Positions 1 to 11,666 of a stretch of DNA of 64,000 bases are shown one piece after another. The notes below the pieces were generated by a model. It saw only the letters and a list, made by a program, of their open reading frames with translations, had not been told where the DNA came from and did not search any database. The position numbers and the translations under genes were made by a program. Numbering within the stretch: the stretch's first letter is position 1; each line of letters begins with the position of its first letter. Origin of the DNA: Apiosordaria backusii (taxonomy: Eukaryota > Ascomycota > Sordariomycetes > Sordariales > Lasiosphaeriaceae); NCBI GenBank assembly GCA_030549205.1, contig JAUKTV010000015.1:682001-746000 (forward strand), written 5' to 3'.

Positions 1-335
1 CAAAGGAATAGGAGACAGACCTACCAGGAAAGGATCATTGGGATAAAAGCACGATCCGGAAGTAGGATCGTTGGATCATTGTGATGATCCAGCGATCCGG
101 CTCTAGGGGATCATTAAGGAAGGACAATGATCCAGGAAATGATGGTCTATATATACAAGGAACTAGATAGCTCGTAGATAGTTCCGCAGTATGCAATCAC
201 AGCTTGTATTCACGGTATCTTGTGTTTACATCGAGACATCTTGTTGTGCACTGTTTAGCTGCACCGAACCAATTGTCAGAAGTTACCTTCAACCGAATAT
301 CCCTTTCAGAGGTTCTGTACAGGGGTTCGTCACAC
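1..335. mobile_element. Possible LTR or repeat fragment at the left edge
   Basis: The first 130 bases are dense in GATC words (ggatcatt, gatccgg, gatccag), followed by a TATA-like tctatatataca near 150 and a short tract ending ggttcgtcaca near 334. This looks like the R/U5 end of a solo or partial LTR running in from the left. No partner LTR, target duplication or coding domain is visible, so this is an inference from composition only. Confidence 0.25.
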
Positions 336-670
336 TATTTTAAATGTTAAGATATTTAAGTAAGAATGTTGTAAAAATAATTAAAATAGGGCTATGAACT
401 TGAAAAAACCGCAGTGTAATCTCAGACCTCTTTCTTATTGTTTGCGCGAAGGGACCTACAAATACCTGGAAGTGGCCAGTGTAGGGCCTACACTTAACCC
501 CGGAGGGAAGAAAAGAGGTCTGAACCTCTGAGATTAGGCCTTAGATGATCTTAAAGGGTAAAATTAGGCAGTTTAACGTCGAATGTCTCACTCTACAAAA
601 CATGACATCGGACTGTTAAACAACTTTACTGCAAGTTTACCGTCTTGCAAGTTCAGATACCTACCCAGCT
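336..670. other. Intergenic, nothing recognised
   Basis: AT-leaning stretch upstream of the first gene. No tRNA, repeat array or credible ORF was seen. Confidence 0.5.
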
Positions 671-1919
671 ATGGACCGCAATCAACCACCGGTTAGTTTT
701 GGCTTTAGTAGCACCAGTCCCCCTGTATTGCCCGTTACGGCCTCAGATCTCACAGTCATCTTTGAGTGGGTAGCCCTGCTTCCACTTGCCGTCTATCTCG
801 CGAACAACCGGCTTCATCCCCGTCGGCCTGTTTCCCCGGCTGGGCGTGCAGGGCACCCTTGCCGACCTACTCCAGCATGGAGCCGACTTTCTAGACCGCG
901 CTTCATCAGTGAGCGAGCTCCGCCAGACCGTGTGGGGGGGCAGTATATTTCCATGCGCCAACGGTGCCGCCAGTAACATACTTGCTACCTACGCGCTTAG
1001 ACACATCCCGCTAGAGCAGATCTCTGATAAGAAGGAAACCCCGAAGATGGATTTTCGACGTTCCCAGACACTCCACGTTCTACACTGCACCGGCCCTGCC
1101 GCCTCGAGCCCCTCCCGAGTCTTCCCATATTATATTCCTTTCATCCTCGAGGTCCTCACGCTTCTCTGCATACTGGGCGTATGTACTGTCATGGTCCTCT
1201 TCGGCCTATACGGGACGGCTGCCGCACTATTTATTTGCGTTTTGTTTTTCGCCTCGAAACAACTCACTCGTGTGGACCGACCCGCCGGGTACCTCCGAAA
1301 CAACGAGGGAGATGCCCCAGGCTGCATGCTAGTAGCGCTCCATGAGAACGCGTCAACGTGGTATCTTTACATTGGATCCCGCGCCGTTATTGACAGCCTG
1401 CTTAACAAAACTATGATCGAGTCTATCACATCCCGGTTAGGCGAGAATGCCTTGCTGGCCCATTTCTGGCGCATCCTCGCGGCTGGGCAGCTTGTCGCTA
1501 TGACGTACGTTGCGGCTCAGAAGGGATGGGACGGTGTCGCACTGCTCGCTCTCGTGGTCGTCGCCTGGGTGTTCGACTGGGTGGTCTACAGTGATGACAA
1601 GCTGGCCGAGACGTGGCTCCGCCATGAGCGTGTTGACATTAAGGCGCGAAGCTTCCAGTTTAGCGGGCGCACTTCGATGCTGGGGGCGATCCAGGTCCTG
1701 AGTAAAAGCTCGGTCACGTCATGGATGGATGGCATCCTGGCGCCCTCGCCCCGGAGGGATTCACTGCTGTCGGAACTAGGGATCCCGCAACCGGAGCTGG
1801 AGAAGGCCTTGAGTACACGCGACAGGGAGTGGGTAGATCTGCACAAATCATTAGTATGGAGGGCAGTGGAAACTATAAATAAGTCGAGCAATGCTGGGAT
1901 TCCTGTTAAAGGCAGCTAA
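671..1919 (+). CDS. Fungal membrane protein of unknown function
   Basis: I do not recognise the family. The long open frame from about 786 to the TAA at 1919 has no ATG near its 5' end and is preceded by an in-frame TAG at 771. A plausible model starts at the ATG at 671, runs 33 codons to 769, and splices a GT-AG intron (770-851, 82 nt) in phase 0 into the long frame, giving about 388 aa. Two hydrophobic blocks are clear: a pair of helices soon after residues PYYIPF, and another around ALLALVVVAWVFDW. The C-terminal third is soluble and rich in Ser, Arg and Glu. The proposed intron lacks a strong branch site, so the N-terminus is uncertain. It could instead be a short exon or a frameshift. 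The gene stands alone, with the minus-strand ankyrin-like gene ending 812 bp downstream. Confidence 0.5.
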
Positions 1920-2731
1920 ACCTAAAGCCTGCCACTTAGTGCTTTAGTTACGGTACTAAAGGACGTGGACCTGCTGGAAATAAACGTGGGGCAGTTTGTA
2001 ATGGATGTGCTTCGTGTCGCGTTTGTGCGATTGGCTTGTGGACATACAACATCATCCCAGAGGGAGAACTGGATCTCAGCATCGAGACGGGTATGCATGA
2101 TGGTGCTTGCGTTTCTCCCAATTCGTTTGGCGCCAGATTTGTACCTCGAAGCGGGAGGGTGAGGGAGGCAGTGTGGAAGGCGCATGATTGAGCTAGGTAA
2201 TCAGATTGTAGAAGAAGAGTTACCTCGGCTTCGATACCCGGGCTGTGGCTGTGGCTGCTGAGTCTCGATACACGGTGGCACTGTTGAAGGGGTTGGTTAT
2301 TGAGGATGCACTTTAACATGGCGTCGATACCCTGCAGTATTATATTGGCTGGCATCCTGCGGAGTTGAAGAGCAGTTGATGGGTTATGCGATGGCATATA
2401 TAGTATTAGTTTAGGACTTGGAATCAGTTACTAAATTTCCATATACACTCTCATTGAATCGATAGAAAGTCCACTTAAGCCTGTTTTGAGAATCTTGACA
2501 AAGGTCTCAATGATACAAATGTCTCCACTCAACCCCTGAACCCCTTTTCTGGACCCACATCTCTCCTTGGCGAGTATTGTGATCCTGCGCTTTGAAAATC
2601 ATAAGATTGAAATACCACGATGATGTCCCACCAGCCGAGCGATGTGCACTCTGTCATATCATAATCGATAAAGAAAATACCTAGGTGACCACAGGCTACG
2701 CCGAAACCCGACTAAATACTACCTGGCTTAT
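1920..2731. other. Intergenic between convergent genes
   Basis: Minus-strand open frames of 87 and 149 codons overlap at 1922-2397 but have no family resemblance and no splice-supported continuation. Nothing else was recognised. Confidence 0.4.
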
Positions 2732-5418
2732 CTACTCATCACCACCGTCCCCCTCCTTCCCTTTTCCACGTCTACGTCTCATTCCACTGCCAGCCTCTTC
2801 GTCAAATGTGAGAAGACAAACATCGACCGCCGTCCTGCCAGCGCCATGCAATTTCCGGTACTCGTCTATTCGCCGATGAGACTCCACCACAACCGCCTCG
2901 ACATGATGCCCGCAGGCGGTCAGCGCTGCACCCCAGATGTTCATAATTCCGAGGTCTTCCGCCAGGTGAGTAAGCGTCTTGGCGGTTTCTGGACAGTCGT
3001 TCCGATCCCATATGTAGTATATGTTACCCCCGTGCGAGATGATGCACTCAAACAGCTCTATGCATAACCCCATCATCACCTCGTCCATGCCGGTGCCCGG
3101 GTGGTGCTCTTGCTGAGGAAACTCATCCTCATCGGTGTCCGGGTGGTGCTCTTGCTGAGACAACTCATCCTTGTCGCTAAAGGATGTTTCAAAATGCTCT
3201 GAAAGATAGTCGCGAAGGTCCGCGCTTCTTAGCATTAGCCAGACCAGTGGGTGGCGGTCTTCATCTTCATACCAAGGCTGACTAAGCTGGTTTGGGTTCC
3301 CTCCGGTGATGAAATAAACCTGCACCATGCACATGTCATATTGAATATACCAGCAGATATCGGAGCGTCTCGTGAACCAGAATAGAGACCTGAACCAACG
3401 GAATAGCTTTAATGTCACGCCGTAGCTCTGTACGAGGCGGACGGCAGGCACGAGGTCATCCAGCATTTGGTTTTTCTGACATGACTCGTGTAAGAAATAC
3501 CAGATGTATGGAGGTGGGCCCTCTTCCCCGCCATTGTCCTCCGTCGCATAATGTCTGAATAAGATAATGAGATTGCCGATGGCTTCGATGGATGTCCTCC
3601 CCAGAAAGTTGGCAGCGCTGTGGAGCAAGAACGTATTCATATCAAGCTGGTCCATAGCTGATAGGAGCTCTCCATATCTTGTATCTCTCAGCAGATACGA
3701 GCATATGTTGTAAGCCCCGGCGAACATCGAGGCCTATCAATACCGTCAGGTTATCCGATGTAGAAGGACATCATGGCACGTTATGGCTCTCAAACATACC
3801 CTTAGAAGACCGTCCCCATGCTCATCCCGTGCTCGAATCGAAAGCTCGCCCCTATGGAGCATCTCCCGTATTCCATTGACATCATCCGCCTCGAGCAATC
3901 GCATGATAGGCGACTCATCCGAATAAACAGGATATGTCATGATTCGCGGACAGATACTGTAAAACCCACTGTTGTCAGGACCGGACATGTGAACGACGGA
4001 TATTCCACGAGAGAATAGACATGGACGAGGAGTGAAGTTTATCTGGAAGCCGAAATGGATAGAATTACCCCTCGTGAAGGGACTGCGGACCCTGTACGTG
4101 GTGACTCGGATGTATAACCAGCCCCATCGAGTATGAATCCACTTGCTGTAGGATGATAGCTGTATCTCTTTAAATACTGCTGACCGCGGTGTACCATTCA
4201 AGTCTCGGGACGAAAAGGTTGTCGGGTTGCTTTCTACCTCCTTCAAGATGGCTAAATCCTCCCCTCCATCAGGCCGAACGGGGACCACTGCAGTCTCTCG
4301 GTTTGTCTGATAACGTGCCGGGTTGGATAAGGTCGTGGAAATCTGGTCTATCACACCTTCGACGCCGTCAAATCGATTAATCAACGGTTGCAAAGCTCTT
4401 CGTGTTTCAACTCGCACGATACGTGCAAGAATTTCCTCGCTGTCTGCAGAAAGCAATGTCTGGGACACGGCGGTCGAGATCCGCTGAAGATGGCCATCCT
4501 GTGACTGTTGGATCTCCCGTAATTGCGACTGTAACCCTGACATGTTACTTTCCATCATCGTTTGGGATGAAGACAAGACGTCGTTTTGTTGCGCCAGCAG
4601 CATCTGCGTGTTGCTGTGTGCTGCCAAGAGGTTATCACGCAGGGTTTCAACCGAGTCCCTGCGGCGCCCTTCCTCTGCCAGCCTCTGAATTGTATCCCGC
4701 AATTCTGCAACTGAAGCATGGAGGCGGGCATGTTCCTGTTGAAGTTGAATCATGGAGGTCTCATGCCGACTTGCATTGGCTTGCTCTGACGCTTGTTGTC
4801 CGACGCAGAGGTCATGCAGACTCTGACTAATTGCCTGGATGGCGCCCTGCTGCTTGATATTGTCGAGGCTGGACGTCCAAGTCGTTTATTAGTCAAACTA
4901 TTGCTTCGTCATTTCATTAAAGTCAAGTGGGCTTCTTTTCTTACCCTCCAATCATTGCTATCGCCAAAGCCGCATCTGCCTTTCGTTCTCCAAGCCTCCG
5001 CAGAATTGCTGCTCTCTCTGCTCCTTGAAACACGAATCTCGCGCGCTTCCGAAGCGATACATCGGACGGGATGAGACGATACAGCGCATCCATGTCTTCT
5101 GCGAAGTGCTGCGATATCTTGAAAATGAGCTGGGCGAGGTGGCGCTGCGTTGTCGCAACAGATGTCAATTGCTTGACATCGGTGGCATAACCTTGAAGCT
5201 GAGCCAACAGCTGCCTGACTTCATCAAGGGCTACAAGCCAGAAGGTTAGCCCTTGTCACCGACAACGCTGGAAGTCTTGATTTCTCACATCTTTGTAACT
5301 CGCGAATGTCGTCTCTTGCGTGCCTGAGTCCAGATACAAAGCCGGCTATCACAGACGAGTATCTCAGTGTGACATCGAGGAGCTGCACCGCGCTAGCGAG
5401 AGCCCCGACGGCTTCCAT
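2732..5418 (-). CDS. STAND-type N-terminal / ankyrin-like protein
   Basis: Four exons joined in phase by introns 5288-5231 (58 nt, GTGAGA...TAG), 4944-4827 (118 nt, GTAAGA...TAG) and 3799-3734 (66 nt, GTATGT...TAG), giving 814 aa. The start MEAVGALASAVQLLDVTLRY matches the helical N-terminal domain common on fungal NLR/STAND and ankyrin proteins. Residues about 130-290 form a Glu/Gln-rich coiled coil. A conserved middle block (GWLYIRVTTYR ... TYPVYSDESPI) precedes an ankyrin-like stretch (MLHRGELSIRARDEHGDGLLR), as in fungal proteins with this N-domain. The C-terminal 330 aa are helical, hold an acidic near-duplicate (DELSQQEHHPDTDE / DEFPQQEHHPGTGM) and end in a basic tail. The likely role is self/non-self or immune-like signalling, inferred from architecture. 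The middle intron acceptor was chosen to keep phase and is the least certain. Confidence 0.7.
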
Positions 5419-6338
5419 ACTTGCTTGACGATGTATTAAGGAGCAGTAGCGCGTAGTATTAGGGTCGTGATGAATCAAGTGGGCGATGGCTGTCAACTTC
5501 AGCAACCCCAAAAACCGGTGGTGGAATGGATCCAGGTAGGTTGGCGGGAGCCGGTCAGGCCGACATGCACTTTGTCCCCGTGACCCAGAGAGTTGCCTTG
5601 CAGCTGAGCACTGCCGCAGCGGCAACAGAGGACCAATGATGATACCGGTTTGCACATGCAGGTGGGCTGGCAGGGCATATTTGCAGCTCTGTTTGTCTCA
5701 CCTAACTTGCCAATGAACTGACCAAGACCACATAACAGCCATAACCGACCGAATATCGACAAGATCCCAGTCCAGCATCCTCTTGATGTTCCTTACGGGC
5801 CACAGCAGAGTACAGAAAACCGGAACCGCTCAGGTCTAAGCTCACTACTCCCGGCTTATGTGGAAGGAGCTACTTAGCAGCGGGGTGAGCCGGGAGTAGT
5901 TGCCTCAGCCGAACAGTAGCTCCATATTTAAGCCACCCAGAGGGAAAGAGCCTTCGATATTCCACTCAGGCAGGTACAAGAGACTCACTTTTTCGAGCCG
6001 CTCGTTATTTTAAGCCAGTTATTAATTCCTTAAGCCACTTGAGCGAGTGGAAAAACATGAGCTTACTACTACCGGTAATTCCCAAAGTACTTTGCGCAGC
6101 TAAGTTGTAGCTCACACACCACAGTGGCTGAAGAATTGTGCCTCACCAAGTCGGGCTTATGCTCACTCAGAGACAGAGCTTCACCCACTCAGGCTACCCC
6201 GATTGAGTATAAGTAGGAGCACGGACCTTCCTCTCTCACTCTCCTTTTTTTCGGTAGATTTTATCGTAGTATACGTCCTACACAGTCACCTTTTTTTAGC
6301 TCCCTTGTAGACTTGACACATCTCCGCCTCCCAGGTCA
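5419..6338. other. Intergenic with short inverted words
   Basis: No gene recognised. An imperfect inverted pair, actactcccggct near 5844 and agccgggagtagt near 5888, sits in a stretch of repeated words (gctactt, actcaggc). This may be a degraded transposon end. T-rich tracts occur near 6240-6300, downstream of the minus-strand gene that ends at 6339. Confidence 0.35.
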
Positions 6339-8447
6339 TCAGACAACAAAATTACCCTCATCCCATCCATACACACGCTTCAAGCGCTGCGCAAATGCCA
6401 AAATCAGATGCCTGCCAATCTCAGACCCATGAGGCCTGTGCAAAGTAAGCGGTCTCTTCACCTCCATCGTCTCGGGCGGGTAGAAGCTGTACACCGACCC
6501 AAAACGAGGCAGCACCGAGAAGCCCAATTCAGCCATAGCTCCCACAAAGGATGACCAGTTCACCGTACCCCGCTCCCCCGCGGAGTTGAAAAACGTGGAA
6601 AAGACGTCCGCTGTCGCTTTGCTGACCTTGAAGGGCTTCGCCGGAGGTTTAGCAGGGGGTGACGGGGTGTGCGGGGTGATTTCGTAGACAGATGATGGAG
6701 TCCCACGTGTTTTCTCCTTTTGCTTGCGCTGTTCAATGCGTGCTTCCGTAGTCTCGGTTGTGCTGGACGGGAATGGTGTGGGCTCGTCTTTCCTTTCCAT
6801 CTTCTCCTTGACTTGCTGACATTGCCTCTCAAGGTGTTCCAGGCAATCTGCCACTGTATCCTGGTACAGAAATCCCAACTTCGTGCCAGTCTTGTCGATG
6901 ATGAACTTGTCGAGGCTTTGAAGGGCACTCTCAGCCATACCCGGCTCCAACAAATGGTCAATTGGGACGGCATATTCCTGCAGATCCACCTTGGCCCTGA
7001 GGCCGTTGAGCTCAGTCTCCAAGTCGTTGAACCGGGAGACAAACTTCTGACCCTTCTTGCGCGAGAACGAGGGCATCGAGATGACCGGTGAAAGATCCTG
7101 AATAAAGCCGACAATAACGGCCAGGTTGAACAGAGTCTCGCTCTCCTTTTCGCGAAGCCTAGCTCGCTCGTCGGGGTGAGATTCGTAGAGATCCCCCAGC
7201 TTCTTCAACCAGTCTGAGGCCTTAGCGGCAGTGGTCTCAGGGTGTGCGAGCCGAAGCATGTAGTGGAGTTGAGGGTCAGTGGCCGTAAGGTCTTCGGGCT
7301 TGCCCTTCATTGTGACACGCGCATTGCCGACCTTGTCGTACGCGTTGGAGACTCTCTTGAACCATTTGTAACCCATATCATATTGAAGTATGCGTTTGAA
7401 CATGGATTGAGCACGGCGGTACTCAAAATGACAGACGTTCGAAATCTCTTGCACAATGACAGCTCGGTAGACCTTATCGCCCGTCTTGGCTTCAAGAAGC
7501 TCGAGGAGACGGCTGACGTAGGTCCAGACAACTGCGTCTTGGACTGCTATGTGGAGTGTTTCAAGTATGGCGCCACTGATGTACTTGTCGGTGTAAACTG
7601 GGAGTCGACGACCCTTCTCATCAGGAACCAACTCCGGACGGCTTAAGAAACAGTGACTGACAGCGCGGGCGAGAACACCAGGTGCAATGGACAGCAGACA
7701 GAGGTGCTCCTCCAGCACGTCCTTCTGATCGTGAGCTGTAGCGACGAGGTCTGCCAGCGAGGGTTGAGACTTGGCCTTCTTTTTACATTCTTGGATCTGG
7801 AGCTTTGACAGTGCGTCGGTCACGGCTGTGTCGGGCTTGGCTGGTGCCTTTTGCGCTCTTGTCTTGGAGCCGGCTTCCAAAACGTCCCTGACCATGATGT
7901 TCAAAGCCATTAGAAGAAACTCCTGCCTCTGCAAGATCAAATGACCGGTGTATTGAGGGACACATAGGCCGGCATCAACGGCAGGTATGAGCCTCTTCAT
8001 CATCTCGGCATCCCGGCGAATTATCCTGAATGACCTCCCATATTTACCGGGTTTGCGCAGGAACACGGTGAAATAGTTGTCCAAGCGATACATGGGGCGG
8101 AGGTTTTCAATGTGAGCATGATCACCGGGACCATTGTTGAGACCCATGGCGTACTGGTCCCACAGTTCGGTCGTGGCTCGGAAGCGAAGCAAGTCGAGGA
8201 AGTAATCGGAACCTTCCTTGGTGATGTCCTGTAGGTTCCATTCTGGGACCAATTTGTAAGTATCGCCGAGTTTGCAGTCAAGAGGATGTTCTAGAACCTG
8301 GCCATCAAGAACACCAGCCTTCATGCAAGCTGTTCGTTGGGCCGGACTGAGGGTGCGCCATATCCGCTCGATACCTGCAGCGTGTTTACGGTATTTATTG
8401 ACAAGGTCGGAGTGGAGGTCAACGACAACTTCACCAAGATTCGTCAT
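6339..8447 (-). CDS. 'ipa protein'-like large fungal protein
   Basis: Single exon, 702 aa from the ATG at 8447; the frame opens upstream only through non-ATG codons. The N-terminal 210 aa (for example ERIWRTLSPAQRTACMKAGV, GDTYKLVPEWNLQDI, QYTGHLILQRQEFLLMALNI) fit the large family annotated in Aspergillus and Penicillium as 'ipa protein', judged from memory and not aligned. The middle is helical with a Lys/Glu-rich, low-complexity linker around residues 560-620. The last 80 residues form a compact domain (VGAMAELGFSVLPRFGSVYS, then LTLHRPH, ending LKRVYGW) that in this family always closes the protein. Its GF...GS...HRPH layout resembles the HicA/YcfA fold, which is an inference. The biochemical role is unknown. 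It is divergently transcribed from the next gene across a 329-bp promoter region. Confidence 0.75.
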   Translation of the reverse strand: MTNLGEVVVDLHSDLVNKYRKHAAGIERIWRTLSPAQRTACMKAGVLDGQVLEHPLDCKLGDTYKLVPEWNLQDITKEGSDYFLDLLRFRATTELWDQYAMGLNNGPGDHAHIENLRPMYRLDNYFTVFLRKPGKYGRSFRIIRRDAEMMKRLIPAVDAGLCVPQYTGHLILQRQEFLLMALNIMVRDVLEAGSKTRAQKAPAKPDTAVTDALSKLQIQECKKKAKSQPSLADLVATAHDQKDVLEEHLCLLSIAPGVLARAVSHCFLSRPELVPDEKGRRLPVYTDKYISGAILETLHIAVQDAVVWTYVSRLLELLEAKTGDKVYRAVIVQEISNVCHFEYRRAQSMFKRILQYDMGYKWFKRVSNAYDKVGNARVTMKGKPEDLTATDPQLHYMLRLAHPETTAAKASDWLKKLGDLYESHPDERARLREKESETLFNLAVIVGFIQDLSPVISMPSFSRKKGQKFVSRFNDLETELNGLRAKVDLQEYAVPIDHLLEPGMAESALQSLDKFIIDKTGTKLGFLYQDTVADCLEHLERQCQQVKEKMERKDEPTPFPSSTTETTEARIEQRKQKEKTRGTPSSVYEITPHTPSPPAKPPAKPFKVSKATADVFSTFFNSAGERGTVNWSSFVGAMAELGFSVLPRFGSVYSFYPPETMEVKRPLTLHRPHGSEIGRHLILAFAQRLKRVYGWDEGNFVV

Positions 8448-8776
8448 CGTGTTGTGCGCGGTTCTAATCAAATGAAGGAGGAGATTGAAGTTGAAAGAGG
8501 GGTAAATTCCCAGAACCTCAGGTGGGGTTCAACATTGCAAACCACCCGACGGTAAACATCACTGGAATGCATCATCCGAACCAGTGTCAGCTCCGTCTTC
8601 TCACTGTGTAATATGCCAACCGTGGCTTCGTGGCGCTGGCTCACACCCTTTGAAACCAACAACAGTTCTGTAGCACTCTGCAACAACTCTTTCAACTTGA
8701 CCACTCTAATTGCAAGAGGACGACATACAAATTAACTTCACCAGGAAAACGATTCTCATCCCATATCGATTACATC
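8448..8776. promoter_or_regulatory. Shared divergent promoter region
   Basis: The 329 bp between the ATG codons of the ipa-like gene (minus) and the small paralogue gene (plus) must carry both promoters. No clear TATA box was picked out. A minus-strand open frame (8468-8704) has no ATG at its start and was not accepted as an exon. Confidence 0.4.
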
Positions 8777-9441
8777 ATGCTTCCACCACCTCCTCCCCCA
8801 CCACTCCCGCCTCCAGATCTGCTTCAAGGTCCCGGCTCAAAGCATGCCCCAGAACCGAAGGCAAGCCCAAATCTCAACATACCAGCAACTGGTCCCCCCA
8901 ACTCGGTGCCGGTATCGCTCTTAATCTACAACGGTTGGCCGTTTGCCAACCATTGGGAATATTTCATTGCGTCACCCACCCACCCAAATCTCGGAGTGGT
9001 ACTGCAAGCAGCCGGCAACGTCAAAGAGGGGTTCTGGCTGGAAATCAAGAGGGGTTGGGATATTAGTTTGCCCGGGCAGAAGCCCAATCAGATTGTGCGT
9101 TTGGGGTGGGTCACAGACGAGCTGGTTGAACCGCCGGAGACGGTATTTCGGGTCGGTCAAGAGACGATGATTGAGCAGGAGCCGAGGTGCGAGTTGGAAA
9201 AGATGCTGTTTAGGGTTCCTGCTCCGGAGAAGACACTTCGAGATGCGGTAGACGACCAGGTGAGTTGGTGGGTCACTGGATTTGGGAAACCATGACTGAC
9301 AACATGCAGATTGACAGACGGGCGAGGATCATGCAGCGGAACTGCCAAACATGGGTGGTGGAAACGTCGGAGCTATTGGTCAAAGAGGGGATTTTGGAGC
9401 AACAGGTTGTGAATTATCTGCTGGCAAAGAAGCAATATTAA
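8777..9441 (+). CDS. Conserved fungal protein, paralogue A of a convergent pair
   Basis: Two exons (8777-9259 and 9310-9441) around a 50-nt GTGAGT...CAG intron in phase 0, giving 204 aa. The start is a polyproline run (MLPPPPPPPLPPP). The core (LLIYNGWPFANHWEYFIAS, then GNVKEGFWLEIKR) and the tail after the intron (RNCQTWVVETSELLVKEGI) match the gene at 9767-10924 almost block for block, and the intron falls at the same point in both. This core is common in fungal genomes as a single-domain protein of unknown function. No catalytic motif or signal peptide is visible. The 325 bp up to its convergent partner hold nothing recognisable. Confidence 0.75.
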
Positions 9442-9766
9442 AGGGATGGGTTGTTAAGCTTCTTAGGCAGGTAGCAAGTTGCCAATTTGATGCTCAGACC
9501 GCCACAATGATCGCTGTTCTGTCTCTTGACCAATGGACTTCTACATTTTCCCCTCTTTCTTCTGTGCAGAGTCATGACAAGGGAGCATCGCCAGAGAACT
9601 GTAAGTCCCATTGATCTATTCGTAAACCATAACTCCATCTATAATAAACTAACCAAAGCATCCAATCCATTACACACCACTGCCAGTACACCATGGATTA
9701 CAAACATTTGAATCGGTGACGATTCTGTGAGACAACCTTCCCTCTACGATATTTCTAGTGATTTTC

Positions 9767-10924
9767 TCACTGCTTGATCGCCATCAAATAGTCTAGCACG
9801 GATTGGGGAAAGATCTGGTCCTCTACGAGCATCTCACCAGCCTCCACGATCCAGGTCTGGCAGTTTCTCTGTGTGATTCTCGTAGGGCGGGCAGGGGTGG
9901 GAGCCTAAAAACATTCCAGACTAGTCAGCAATCTGACAAGAGCATGCATCACGGGGGAAAGCTTGTATCAACTTACCCGATCCTCAACAGCATTCAAGCT
10001 CTTGATCGGCGCAGGAGCTCTAGCCGCGCTCGTCTCGAATGGGCAAGCTGGCACACCAGGCTTTTCAACTATGTAATTGCCGTTGTTCCACATGACCTGG
10101 TTAAAGAATCTACCATCCACCCAGCGGAGGTCAACCAGGTCGGGGGGGGTGGTACTAGTTTCTAGGAAGTCGTAGTTCCGCTTGACCTCAAGCGCGAAGC
10201 CCGTCCTCACACTTCCTGCCGCGTGTACCATGATGCCGATTTGGTCGGTGGCCGTCCTCCGTATGAAGAAGACCCAGTGGTCTTTGAAAGGCCGTCCGTT
10301 GTAGATCGCTAGGGATACGAGGAGAGACCCAGGACGTGGGGTGTTAAGAATTGGGTGTGGGACTGTCAGGTATGGTTGGGTGGAGGCCGGGATGACCGGG
10401 GCAGGTGCGTGAGCCGGTGGCGGAGGGGGCGGAGGGGGCGGAGGTGCACCACCCTCATTGCTGCTACTACCGTTGCCAACGCTGGTGCTGCTAGTGGTAG
10501 TGGCCGTCTTCTTCGGGGAACCGCCAGTAGGGCTGGAATTGCCACTTGATTTGGTGGTCGTCTGGGGTGGATCAGTTCGACCTCCGCCAGCTGCAGAGGT
10601 TGTGGTTACATTGTTCGCCTTTGGCCTGGCAGGGATGGTTGTCTGTATGGTAGTCTTTTTTTGAACAGAGGCAGAAGTAGGTACTTTCGTAGAATTAAAT
10701 CCTTTCGCGGGAACCGCTGCCTTTGTCGGGATAGAAGCCTTTGCAGGAGCCTTCGTAGGACCCTTTGTAGGACCCTCTGTATGAGTGGATGTCGTGATTG
10801 AGGTGCCCATGGATGTCCTGGTTGAAGTGGTTTTGGCAGGGACAGGAGCCTTTGTACTAGCTGGTACCTTTGGCGGTGTGGACCGCTTGACAGCGGACTC
10901 GGAAGTCTTGAACTGATCGGACAT
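9767..10924 (-). CDS. Conserved fungal protein, paralogue B with long low-complexity N-terminus
   Basis: Two exons around the intron 9976-9905 (72 nt, GTAAGT...TTTTAG) in phase 0, giving 361 aa from the ATG at 10924. The first 190 residues are a Lys/Thr/Pro/Ala-rich repetitive region (repeated 'PTKAPAK', 'VPAK', 'ASTK' words) ending in a polyproline run. The rest is the same domain as in paralogue A (LAIYNGRPFKDHWVFFI; GSVRTGFALEVKR; RNCQTWIVEAGEMLVEDQI). The disordered arm suggests scaffolding or binding, but nothing in the sequence proves it. Splice position, domain order and the adjacent polyproline indicate a local duplication followed by inversion. The open frame extends further upstream to 11158 without an ATG that fits better. 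Confidence 0.75.
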
Positions 10925-11666
10925 TGTGTTTAGGAGAACAAGTGTGCGTTTTAGATTGGAACGACCAGTTACCAACTGACCAGCAGGTGGATGATGTCCA
11001 ATAAGAAGATATTTGCGAGCGGTAAAAAGAAGTACGATAGGAAATGAACCTGGCTGGTAGATGAGCAGGAAATAGAAATGGAACGGGCTGTCAAGCCCTT
11101 TATGGATCAGAATGTTCTCGTCTCTAGCCAGGTACACCATCATTCTTTTGGGGCACACACGTCTCCTCAGGGCCCAAAACAGAACCCCAAGGCGTGCCTA
11201 GGTAACTAGGTAGGTGCATCGAGCACAGTATTTGTATGGAAGTGTTTCATCGCAGCATGTTGCGCCGCTGGTGGCCGTTTCCGCAGCCTTTGCTTTATAC
11301 ACCTCATCTATGGTGACATGGTGAGAACCAACCAGAGTTCTAGTTTTGATACATACTTAAGTCGTCCCTGTTACTAGTTTTAGAAATTGGGGTTTATATT
11401 CGCCGAAGAGTGTCCACCTAAGAGCTTACTCTGGTCTCTCCTGTAGCATCAGAGCCTCTTGAATTAGATGTGCCCCCACCCCTTGTTCCATCCCATCTAG
11501 AGTGGCACGTGCACTCGGCCCGCACCGACCTTCTGTGCCACTTCGCGGGGGCAGCGGCCGAAAATAGAATCAATCTTCAATCATCACAAGTATCTGAAAG
11601 ATGCACTGTGTTGCTCGGTAACTTTTAGCTCTCTCCTTCAAGATTATCAGTGTGTTTACTAGCAAA
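10925..11666. other. Intergenic between divergent genes
   Basis: Contains a palindromic word cluster, gcctaggtaactaggtagg, near 11196-11214. No gene or RNA recognised. It must hold promoters for the genes on both sides. Confidence 0.4.

Noticed and set aside
1922..2397. Minus-strand ORFs of 87 and 149 codons
   Set aside because: Overlapping frames, no ATG context, splice or family support; likely chance.
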